A DNA stretch of 7,794 nt. Origin: Akkermansia muciniphila. Its GTDB lineage: Bacteria; Verrucomicrobiota; Verrucomicrobiia; Verrucomicrobiales; Akkermansiaceae. This document shows positions 1 to 7,270 of the stretch, piece after piece (the stretch's first letter is position 1; each line of letters begins with the position of its first letter). The stretch lies in assembly GCA_943324575.2 (NCBI GenBank), contig CALPMD020000050.1, positions 1 through 7,794 on the forward strand. The letters are read 5' to 3'. Under the pieces are notes generated by a model. That model saw nothing but the letters and a program-made list of their open reading frames with translations. It did no database searches and had not been told where the DNA came from. Made by a program: the position numbers and the translations under genes.

Positions 1-6
1 AAAAAA

Positions 7-675
7 ATGTCTACTGCCCTCAAGCTTCGCGACCTCCTGCGCTCGGGAATTCATCGCATCGGCCAAATCGAAATTCAGCAAAATCTCTGCGGCTACCCGT
101 ATGTGCTTTGCCACAGCGCGGATGCAGAACTCTCCAAAGAGCCCGCATTCGGCGGACTGGAAATCCACGAAGGCCCGGCCGATGCCCGTGACTTATCCAC
201 TTACGCTACTGACGGAACCTACCGCTTCACCAAGGGGCAGACCAACCTCGAGCGCGGCTGGGTAGTGGTGTTGGATAACGAGGAGGGTCTGCGCCTCGCC
301 TTGGACCAATTTTACCCCGCCTGCGTGGGTCTCTTTCTGGCCCAACAGGGAGGCACCTTGGAAATCGAAACGCTGCGCGACAAACTCAACCGCCAAACCG
401 GAATGTATCGTTTCGCTCGCAGCATCAGCGACACAGGAGCACAAAAACTCGTCCAGCAAGTCTGCGGCCCCGCCCACCAATGCGCGAAAAAAATCCTCTG
501 GAAACTCGACGCGGACACGCCGCTGGATGATAGCGAGGCAAGTCGATTCAACGGCATTCCTAGCGACCTACCGCAATCCGAGGCGATTCCCCTGCTCTGC
601 CGCGAAGCGTGCAACCACTTCGTCGCCGAGTGCCGAAAAGCCGCCAAGGCCGAGTTCGAGCAGAAGAACGCCTAG
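7..675 (+). CDS. DR2241-like protein with probable 4Fe-4S cluster (hypothetical)
   Basis: A 222-residue soluble protein with no signal peptide or membrane segment. Residues 65-85 (a YRF stretch followed by LERGW), the YPA at 103-105, RQTGMYR at 129-135, C153-x5-C159 followed by ILW (163-165), and IPLLCREACN (194-203) match my recollection of the Fe-S domain that sits beside the CbiX-type chelatase domains in Deinococcus DR2241 and occurs alone in Verrucomicrobiota. Cys153, Cys159, Cys198 and Cys202 are the likely ligands of a 4Fe-4S cluster. Cys28, Cys35, Cys106 and Cys209 look less conserved. No chelatase domain is present, so a role in tetrapyrrole or cobalamin metabolism is only a guess. 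The ATG lies six bases from the window edge and the frame is open to that edge, so a start further upstream cannot be excluded and the ribosome binding site cannot be judged. The gene ends at a strong terminator and is convergent with gap. Confidence 0.75.
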   Translation: MSTALKLRDLLRSGIHRIGQIEIQQNLCGYPYVLCHSADAELSKEPAFGGLEIHEGPADARDLSTYATDGTYRFTKGQTNLERGWVVVLDNEEGLRLALDQFYPACVGLFLAQQGGTLEIETLRDKLNRQTGMYRFARSISDTGAQKLVQQVCGPAHQCAKKILWKLDADTPLDDSEASRFNGIPSDLPQSEAIPLLCREACNHFVAECRKAAKAEFEQKNA

Positions 676-688
676 CTTTCGACGACCC

Positions 689-723
689 AAAAAAACGGCA
701 ACTCTCGCGAGTTGCCGTTTTTT
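689..723. terminator. Bidirectional intrinsic terminator between the convergent genes
   Basis: A perfect 9-bp inverted repeat, CGGCAACTC at 696-704 and GAGTTGCCG at 709-717, encloses a TCGC tetraloop. It is flanked by seven A on the left (689-695) and six T on the right (718-723), so either strand gives a stem followed by a U-tract, and the A/T flanks can lengthen the stem. It lies 13 bp past the stop of the plus-strand gene and 22 bp past the stop of gap on the minus strand, so it should end transcription from both sides. Confidence 0.93.
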
Positions 724-745
724 ATTAAATCGATATTTCGAGGAA

Positions 746-1819
<1,074 letters not shown>

Positions 1820-1836
1820 TTACGCCCGACGGCGGC

Positions 1837-1864
1837 ATTCTCCACACAATGACTAATGCGTCAA
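1837..1864 (-). promoter_or_regulatory. Candidate sigma-70-type promoter of gap
   Basis: Read on the minus strand, TTGACG (1864-1859) is followed after 16 bp by GAGAAT (1842-1837), matching five and four of six consensus bases. Directly upstream, at about 1866-1890, is an A/T-rich run (ATTAAAAAC on the plus strand) placed where an UP element would lie. The predicted start near 1830 would give a leader of about 38 nt. The match was found by eye and the -10 box is weak. Confidence 0.4.
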
Positions 1865-1980
1865 TCATCTGAAATCAAATGTTAGAAATTAAAAACAATC
1901 GAGTCCTACCTGCCCCCTGCCCGCGAGGAATGATCCGCGCGATGCAGGAGATCACACAGCCGCTGATTTCCAAACCGACT

Positions 1981-2664
1981 TCACACCACAATCTGCGGCG
2001 AGTGAATACTGCCGTCCTTGATGATCAAGACACGGTCGCCGACTTTGGCGAGATTTTGATCGTGGGTCACGACCACCAAGGTGACCTGGTGTTCCGTGGC
2101 GAGATCCAGCAGAATGCCCATGATTTCGGCACTGTTTTTTGAGTCCAGGTTACCTGTCGGCTCGTCGGCAAAAAGCACTTTGGGCTCGTTGACGATGGCT
2201 CGGGCAATGGCCACACGCTGTTGTTCACCGCCCGAAAGCTCGGCAGGTAAATGGTCCGCCCGATCACTCAGACCGACGCGGGCCAGCGCCTTGAGGGCCA
2301 GCTCGGTGGTGTCATTTCCCGCAATCGCCCCAGGCACTGCGACATTTTCCAATGCGGTGAGTTCCGGCAGCAAATGATAGTTTTGAAAAACGTAACCGAT
2401 CCGCTGATTGCGGAAGCGAGCCTGCTCGCTGCGCCCCATCGCGTACAGATCCATCCCATCGATGTGAACTACGCCTTGTTCCGGACGCTCCAGCCCGGCC
2501 AAGGTGTAGAGTAGCGTCGTCTTCCCCGCCCCGCTCGGGCCACAGAGAAAGACGCGTTCGCCCCGCCGGATTTGCAGATCAATCCCGTGCAGTACTTCGA
2601 TGGATTTGCGTCCGATTTGGTAGCTACGGTGGAGATTCACCGTTTCAATCATCACGTCGTTCAT
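1981..2664 (-). CDS. ABC transporter ATP-binding protein, LolD/MacB/FtsE type
   Basis: Cytoplasmic ATPase subunit of an ABC transporter, 227 residues from the ATG at 2664. In order it has Walker [10 protein letters not shown] (42-50), Q-loop YVFQ (91-94), signature LSGGEQQR (143-150), Walker B VLFADEPT (163-170), D-loop GNLDS and the switch histidine in VVVTHD (His201), all intact. The [12 protein letters not shown] and [10 protein letters not shown] wording and the length are typical of the LolD/MacB/FtsE group, which drives lipoprotein release, peptide or macrolide efflux, or cell-division signalling rather than solute import. The frame stays open to a TTG at 2754, but those 30 extra residues match nothing in the family; an ATG at 2652 is also possible. 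None of the starts has a clear Shine-Dalgarno sequence. hrpA lies 108 bp upstream and gap 188 bp downstream, so no permease is adjacent and the substrate is unknown. Confidence 0.93.
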   Translation of the reverse strand: MNDVMIETVNLHRSYQIGRKSIEVLHGIDLQIRRGERVFLCGPSGAGKTTLLYTLAGLERPEQGVVHIDGMDLYAMGRSEQARFRNQRIGYVFQNYHLLPELTALENVAVPGAIAGNDTTELALKALARVGLSDRADHLPAELSGGEQQRVAIARAIVNEPKVLFADEPTGNLDSKNSAEIMGILLDLATEHQVTLVVVTHDQNLAKVGDRVLIIKDGSIHSPQIVV

Positions 2665-2690
2665 ACCGTAGGATGACCGATCGATCCGCG

Positions 2691-2704
2691 CGGCGCAAGC
2701 GCCG
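2691..2704. repeat. Short perfect hairpin between hrpA and the ABC ATPase gene
   Basis: CGGCGC (2691-2696) and GCGCCG (2699-2704) are perfect inverted repeats separated by two A. No T-tract follows on the minus strand, so it is not a standard intrinsic terminator. It lies 27 bp upstream of the chosen ATPase start and may only reflect local GC richness. A GATCGATC palindrome lies nearby at 2679-2686. Confidence 0.35.
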
Positions 2705-2772
2705 GTGTGAAGTGGGCGCACCGAAAGCCTTAGTGTGCCATAGGAGGCCTGCAAGGCGGATGGATTATTAGC

Positions 2773-5700
2773 CTAACCGAGGATCATCGCTTCGAGCCGC
2801 TTTTCGGAGACTTTGCCGATGAGCGGGACGTCGGGCGCGAAGAGGGAGACGCGGTATTCTTCGAGCGCCCAGCCGTGGGACCAGTGGACGGGCGCGTCGA
2901 GGTTGTTGGTCCAGCGCTGGAACCAGGGCTGCCAGAGGCGGTGGAGGCGATCGAGCTTTTCGAGGTCCTTGACGATGGGCAGCGAGGAGAGGCGGCCGAG
3001 GCGGGAACGGATCGCGCGCAGGCGGCGCGGGTAGTCGCACAGGCCGTTGAAGCCGGCGCGCCAGGCGAAGTTCTGGCGGAACAGCCAGGCGAGTTGCTGT
3101 TCGAGGTCGGTGGCGATTTCGCCGAGGTTCCGGTCTTTGCGGTTGGCGATGATCCAAGCCTGAATCTCGGGGAGGATTTCGAAAATCTCATCGACCGACT
3201 GGCCGAGGGCGGCGGCGGCATCGTGCCAACGGCCGCGGACCTTTTCGGCGACGAGGCTGAATCCGCTCGGATCGCGCGGCAACACGCCACCGGCGGCACC
3301 TTCGGCGGCAAGCAGGATCAAGGCGTCCAGCGTGGTGCCGCCGACACCGAGGCGCGGAAGCTCGACCTTGGCCATCAGGCCGAGCGGGAACTTCTTTTTC
3401 AAGTGGGCGACGGAGTCGGGATGGGCGAGCCAGAGCAGGCGCGCGCCGCCAGCGCGGTGAGATTCCGCGGCCTCGGCGGGACAGGTGAAGGCGCGGACGC
3501 CTACGGATTTGCCCTCGTCGACCAAGGCGGGGTAGGCCGCACCGCCGCGAGTTTCGACCCGCTCGGGCAGGCGCTCGCCTTCCCAAGTGCTCATCCCCTT
3601 GCGCTCGACGTCGGCGTTGGCGGCGGCTTCGAAGCGGACTCGCATGCGGTCGGCGAGCTGGATCTTGAGGGCGGCGACGTCTTCGCCCAGCGCGAGTTCT
3701 TCGCCCTCGTCGTCGCAGACCCAGATTTTGGTGACGAGTTCGGGCGGCAGTTTGCTGGCGTCGTATTCGCCGACGGGGACGTGGGCGCCGGTGCGCTCGC
3801 GGGCGTACTCGGAAAGGGCGAGGAAAATCGACCGGTCCTTGGGCGCGAAGCTCCACAAGTCGGCGAAGCCCTCGGCGACGGGGCCGATCGGCTGACAGAT
3901 GCGGCGGTAGTCTTTGGGCAGCGAGCGCAGCAGAATTTCCGCGCGTTGGCGCAGGTTGCCATCGACGCCCCAGCCGGGCAGCCAGTCGGGGAGTTTTGGC
4001 AGCTGATCGACGTGCACGCCCAGCGTGACGCCGTCGTCGCGTTCGCCCTGCATCGCGTGGTAATAGAATGAGTATTCGTCGCCGCGGTGCTGAATGTTGT
4101 CGGGGAAACCGTCGAGTCCGAGGTCGGTTAGATCTTCGTCCACCACGTCGGCAACGCCGAGCATCAGGATTTCCTCATGCTGCTCCAGCCACTTGTAGAA
4201 GGCGGCGGCGGTGTGGATGTCTTCGGGGATACGGGCCTCGTAAAAACGCAGCACCGCCTCGTCGCTCCACAAGCCGCCGGGTCGGCGCAGCTTTTGTTCG
4301 ATCGCCTCGATTTCGCCGCGCATGTCGGCGACGTGGTCAAGGAAATCGCACTGCTGGCGCAAGCCGTTGCCAATGACGCCTTCGCGCAGGAAGATGTTGC
4401 GCGCGGCCTTGGGATCGACGCGACCGTAATGGATGCGCCGCCCGGCGACGACGGGCAGGCCGCCGCAGATCACGGTTTCCTTGCCGTAGACCGCGCCCTG
4501 GACTTCGTCCCAATGCGCCTCGCCGTATTTGCTTTTGCACAGGTGTGGCGCGACCTGCTCGACCCACAGCGGATCGATGCGGGCGACGCGACGCGCCCAC
4601 AGCCGCGAGGTTTCGACCAGCTCCATGCCCATCACCCACTCGAAGCGCTTCGGCAGAGAAAACAGGCCAGAGCCGGGGAACACCGCGAAGAAGCCGCCGT
4701 TGGCGCTGCGATAGGATTTCGATTCGCGATCCCACAGGCCGAACTGGCGCGGAACCCCGGCGAGCAGGGCTTTGTGAATCGTGCTGTACGCGCCCGCGCC
4801 GGAAAGGTTGCTGCCGATTTCGCCGAGTTTGAGTTTCCACTCGCGCTCGAGCAGGTCGGCGAGTTCGTCGCGGACATTGGCCCACTCCATCACGCGGCGG
4901 GCGTTGAGGAAGGCGGGGCCGCAATACTTGCGCAGGGCGTTGCGCTTCCAGCGGCCGCGTTCGTCGCGGAAGCGGGCGAGATCCTGCCACAGCCGCAGCA
5001 GCGAGATGAAGTCGCTGTCGGCATCTTTCCACTTCGCGTGCGCGGCGTCGGCCTCGCGTGCCTTTTCGGCGGGCCGTTCGCGCGGGTCGCTGGATTCCAG
5101 AGCGGCGACAATCGGCAGGACTTCGGCGAGGCAATGTTCCTTGCGCGCTTCGATCAGCATGCGTCCGAGTCGCGGATCGACCGGCAGACGCGCGATCTGG
5201 CGGCCCGATTCCGTGAGGCGTTTTTCCCGATCCAGCGCGCCGACTTCGCGCAGGGTGCGGTAGCCTTCGGACACGGCTTTGGGCGACGGTGGATCGAGGA
5301 ACGGAAACTCGTCGATCTCGGGCAGCCCCAGCGCTTTCATCCGCAGAATCACGCCCGCCAGCGAGCTGCGGCGGATTTCGGGGTCGGTGAATTCGGGGCG
5401 CTCGGTGAGCTCAGTTTCCTCGTAAAGCCGGACGCAAACGCCGTCGCGCACCCGGCCGCAACGGCCCTTGCGTTGGCGGGCGCTGGCTTGGCTGACGGGC
5501 TCGACCTGCAGCCGCTGGATGCCTTTGGCCGGATTCCAACGGCTGACGCGTGCGACGCCGGTGTCCACCACGCAGGCGATCCGCGGAATGGTCAGCGAGG
5601 TTTCCGCGACGTTGGTGGCGAGGATCAGGCGGCGCTGGTGGCCGGGGTTGAAAACACGCTGCTGGTCGCCGAGGCCGAGCCGCGCGAACAAAGGCAGGAC

Positions 5701-6474
5701 TTCCGTGCCGCGGTAGTTGCGGCCTTCGAGCATGTCGGCGCATTCGCGGATTTCGCGCTCACCGGGCAGGAAAATCAGGACGTCGCCATTCGGCTCGATG
5801 TCACCGAGGTAGTCCACGGCGCGCGCAACGTGTTGCGAGATGTCTTCGTCTTCATAGGGCGGCAGGAAAAACTCAGCGACGGGAAACATCCGCCCCGGAG
5901 CGACGATCACCGGCGCGGGCACACCGTCGAACGAGAAGAACTCGGCGAAGGCCCCCGCGTCCAAAGTCGCCGATGAGATGACCAGCTTGAGATCCTTGCG
6001 CCGCTCCAACAGCCGCTTCACATAACCGAGCAGGAAATCGATGTTGAGCGAGCGCTCGTGCGCCTCGTCGAGGATCAGCGCCTCGTACTGGCGCAGGTCG
6101 CGGTCGCCCTGAGTTTCCGCCAGCAGGATGCCGTCGGTCATGAACTTGATTCGCGTTTCGCGCGAAGTCCGATCCTCGAAGCGTACCTGGTAACCGACGT
6201 AATCACCGAGCGGTACTTGCAGTTCCTCCGCCACGCGTTTCGCCACGCTGGCGGCGGCGATCCGCCGCGGCTGGGTGCAGCCGATCCGGCCGCCATCGAT
6301 GCCCAGTGCCTCGGCCACCATCTTCGGCAGCTGGGTGGTTTTGCCCGATCCCGTTTCGCTGACGACGACCACCACCGGATGCGCCCGCACGGCGGCAAGG
6401 ATCTCCTCCCGGTGTTCGACCACCGGCAGTTCCTTGGGATAATTCCACTTCATGTCGCGGCCGCCCGATTCCAT
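2773..6474 (-). CDS. hrpA: ATP-dependent RNA helicase HrpA (DEAH box)
   Basis: A 1233-residue superfamily 2 DEAH/RHA helicase, close to the roughly 1300 residues of E. coli HrpA. Motif I is SETGSGKTT (39-47), motif II is DEAH (136-139), motif III is SAT (168-170), motif V is LATNVAETSLTI (285-296) and motif VI is QRKGRCGR (334-341). HA2 and OB-fold regions follow at about 400-640, including FPGSGLF and ELVETSRLWARR. The C-terminal half is the HrpA-specific DUF3418 region, ending with EYRVSLFAPDVP and SEKRLEAM. These blocks line up with E. coli HrpA as I recall it to the C-terminus, so the gene looks complete. HrpA unwinds RNA using ATP; E. coli HrpA is linked to mRNA processing and, more recently, to rescue of stalled ribosomes. 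I prefer the ATG at 6474, which has a purine-rich GGGGGGAAG six bases upstream; the ATG at 6453 has weaker support. The coding strand is markedly GC-rich, which produces long antisense open frames. Confidence 0.97.
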   Translation of the reverse strand: MESGGRDMKWNYPKELPVVEHREEILAAVRAHPVVVVVSETGSGKTTQLPKMVAEALGIDGGRIGCTQPRRIAAASVAKRVAEELQVPLGDYVGYQVRFEDRTSRETRIKFMTDGILLAETQGDRDLRQYEALILDEAHERSLNIDFLLGYVKRLLERRKDLKLVISSATLDAGAFAEFFSFDGVPAPVIVAPGRMFPVAEFFLPPYEDEDISQHVARAVDYLGDIEPNGDVLIFLPGEREIRECADMLEGRNYRGTEVLPLFARLGLGDQQRVFNPGHQRRLILATNVAETSLTIPRIACVVDTGVARVSRWNPAKGIQRLQVEPVSQASARQRKGRCGRVRDGVCVRLYEETELTERPEFTDPEIRRSSLAGVILRMKALGLPEIDEFPFLDPPSPKAVSEGYRTLREVGALDREKRLTESGRQIARLPVDPRLGRMLIEARKEHCLAEVLPIVAALESSDPRERPAEKAREADAAHAKWKDADSDFISLLRLWQDLARFRDERGRWKRNALRKYCGPAFLNARRVMEWANVRDELADLLEREWKLKLGEIGSNLSGAGAYSTIHKALLAGVPRQFGLWDRESKSYRSANGGFFAVFPGSGLFSLPKRFEWVMGMELVETSRLWARRVARIDPLWVEQVAPHLCKSKYGEAHWDEVQGAVYGKETVICGGLPVVAGRRIHYGRVDPKAARNIFLREGVIGNGLRQQCDFLDHVADMRGEIEAIEQKLRRPGGLWSDEAVLRFYEARIPEDIHTAAAFYKWLEQHEEILMLGVADVVDEDLTDLGLDGFPDNIQHRGDEYSFYYHAMQGERDDGVTLGVHVDQLPKLPDWLPGWGVDGNLRQRAEILLRSLPKDYRRICQPIGPVAEGFADLWSFAPKDRSIFLALSEYARERTGAHVPVGEYDASKLPPELVTKIWVCDDEGEELALGEDVAALKIQLADRMRVRFEAAANADVERKGMSTWEGERLPERVETRGGAAYPALVDEGKSVGVRAFTCPAEAAESHRAGGARLLWLAHPDSVAHLKKKFPLGLMAKVELPRLGVGGTTLDALILLAAEGAAGGVLPRDPSGFSLVAEKVRGRWHDAAAALGQSVDEIFEILPEIQAWIIANRKDRNLGEIATDLEQQLAWLFRQNFAWRAGFNGLCDYPRRLRAIRSRLGRLSSLPIVKDLEKLDRLHRLWQPWFQRWTNNLDAPVHWSHGWALEEYRVSLFAPDVPLIGKVSEKRLEAMILG

Positions 6475-6480
6475 CAGTGG

Positions 6481-6489
6481 CTTCCCCCC
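6481..6489 (-). promoter_or_regulatory. Possible ribosome binding site of hrpA
   Basis: On the minus strand GGGGGGAAG ends six bases before the ATG at 6474. It is the only clearly purine-rich, Shine-Dalgarno-like run among the minus-strand starts visible here, and it is the reason for preferring 6474 over 6453. Its pairing with a CCUCC anti-Shine-Dalgarno would be imperfect. Confidence 0.35.
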
Positions 6490-6684
6490 GGACCCTCCGG
6501 CATCCGCGCATCAGACTGTCGGCAAAGCGCTATCATTTCAACATTCATCGAGCGCAACGTGCCCCCCGGACTCCACAGCGTCAAATGGATAATCGGTAGC
6601 CCATTTGCGTAAATCCCCAACACTTCAAGTCCCCCAACCGATAAGGATATTTGCGGAGACAGGATCATCTTGACTAGGTGGATC

Positions 6685-6708
6685 GTATGCCGCCTGCGGA
6701 ACGCATGC
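6685..6708. repeat. Imperfect palindrome, possible intergenic repeat unit
   Basis: GTATGC (6685-6690) pairs with GCATGC (6703-6708) through one G-T wobble, and the inner bases include CCGC-CT-GCGG. The compact GC-rich shape in a spacer resembles REP-type intergenic repeats, but only one copy is present in the window, so repeat status is unproven. Confidence 0.3.
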
Positions 6709-6713
6709 AGTCG

Positions 6714-6732
6714 GGCTTGCAACCCTCAAGCC
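6714..6732. repeat. Hairpin in the mscL-hrpA spacer
   Basis: GGCTTG (6714-6719) and CAAGCC (6727-6732) form a perfect 6-bp stem with a 7-base loop. On the minus strand it lies about 80 bases past the mscL stop and has no U-tract, so it may mark or protect an mRNA 3' end or have no role. Confidence 0.4.
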
Positions 6733-6762
6733 TTTGAACTCATTGGTTTTTTGTGACATTTT

Positions 6763-6781
6763 TTAGCCTTTTTGCGGCTAA
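6763..6781. repeat. Hairpin downstream of mscL
   Basis: TTAGCC (6763-6768) and GGCTAA (6776-6781) form a perfect 6-bp stem with loop TTTTTGC, about 30 bases past the mscL stop. On the minus strand it is followed by A residues, not T, so it is at best a non-canonical terminator for mscL. Confidence 0.4.
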
Positions 6782-6810
6782 CTCTTCATCCCATCAAAAA
6801 CCGCCGACCT

Positions 6811-7233
6811 TCACGCCTTCTGCTTGAGCAGATCGCGGATCTCGACGAGGAGTTTTTCCTGGGCGCTCGGCTCGGGTGGGACGGCGGCAGCTTGCTTGGC
6901 GGTGAGCGCCTTCGCTTTATTGATCGATTTCACCACCAGAAACATCACAAAAGCGACGATGACAAAGTTAATGCCAATGGTGATGAAGTCGCCGTAAGCG
7001 AGGACTGCTCCCTGCTTTTTCGCTTCCACCAAGTTGGTGGCGGTCACCTTGTCAGAGAGTGCGAAGAACTTGTTGGTGTAGTCCATGCCGCCAGAGATTC
7101 GCCCGATCAACGGCATGATCAGATCCTCAATGAAAGCCGTGGATAACTTCGTAAAAGCGCCTCCCATCACAAAGGCCACAGCCATGTCGATCAGGTTTCC
7201 TTTGAGCGCAAATTCTTTGAATTCTTTGAACAT
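6811..7233 (-). CDS. mscL: Large-conductance mechanosensitive channel MscL
   Basis: Inner-membrane channel that opens under membrane tension to release solutes during hypo-osmotic shock; it acts as a homopentamer. The 140 residues match the usual length. They comprise an N-terminal amphipathic helix (FKEFKEFALKGN, 2-13), TM1 at about 14-43 ending in IMPLIG, a periplasmic loop at about 44-80, TM2 at about 81-105 (FVIVAFVMFLVVKSINK), a variable A/P-rich linker, and the C-terminal bundle helix LLVEIRDLLKQ (128-138). Aligned with E. coli MscL, the pore constriction residues Leu19 and Val23 correspond to Met17 and Phe21, and Gly22 to Ala20. The ATG has no visible Shine-Dalgarno sequence. A methyltransferase gene ends 37 bp upstream on the same strand with no terminator between, so the two are probably co-transcribed. 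The FKEFKEF start is encoded by a near-perfect 9-bp tandem repeat. Confidence 0.96.
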   Translation of the reverse strand: MFKEFKEFALKGNLIDMAVAFVMGGAFTKLSTAFIEDLIMPLIGRISGGMDYTNKFFALSDKVTATNLVEAKKQGAVLAYGDFITIGINFVIVAFVMFLVVKSINKAKALTAKQAAAVPPEPSAQEKLLVEIRDLLKQKA

Positions 7234-7270
7234 GATAAGAGCGATTGGTGGAGTCGATGGCTATTCTAAC

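Larger units (their letters stand above)
6475..6810. other. 336-bp spacer between mscL and hrpA
   Basis: No convincing gene lies here. It should hold the 3' end of the mscL transcript and the leader of hrpA. It is AT-richer than hrpA, especially at 6720-6800. It contains an imperfect palindrome (6685-6708), two 6-bp hairpins, three T-tracts (6747-6752, 6759-6764, 6769-6773) and a 10-bp direct repeat, CCCCCCGGAC, at 6484-6493 and 6562-6571. I found no good -35/-10 pair for hrpA and no hairpin with a U-tract to end mscL transcription. Confidence 0.6.

Noticed and set aside
1879..2142. Plus-strand frame of 87 codons starting between gap and the ABC ATPase gene
   Set aside because: Most of it is antisense to the ABC ATPase, it has no clear ribosome binding site, and its peptide matches no family I recognise.
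2665..2754. N-terminal extension of the ABC ATPase to a TTG at 2754
   Set aside because: The extra 30 residues do not resemble the family, and the 227-residue form from the ATG at 2664 fits the usual LolD length. The extension region contains the CGGCGC hairpin and reads like a spacer.
2875..5976. Long plus-strand open frames opposite hrpA (2875-4071 and 4177-5976)
   Set aside because: They lie antisense to a complete, well-recognised HrpA. Their peptides are low-complexity, rich in Ala, Gly, Phe and Asp, with no known motif, as expected from the GC-rich third positions of the real gene.
6484..6571. Two copies of CCCCCCGGAC 78 bp apart
   Set aside because: Only 10 bp is shared and the sequence is simple and GC-rich, so chance is a sufficient explanation; there is no mobile-element gene or target-site duplication.
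6536..6595. TTGACG on the minus strand near 6580 as a promoter for hrpA
   Set aside because: No acceptable -10 element lies 15-19 bp downstream; the region there is a run of G.
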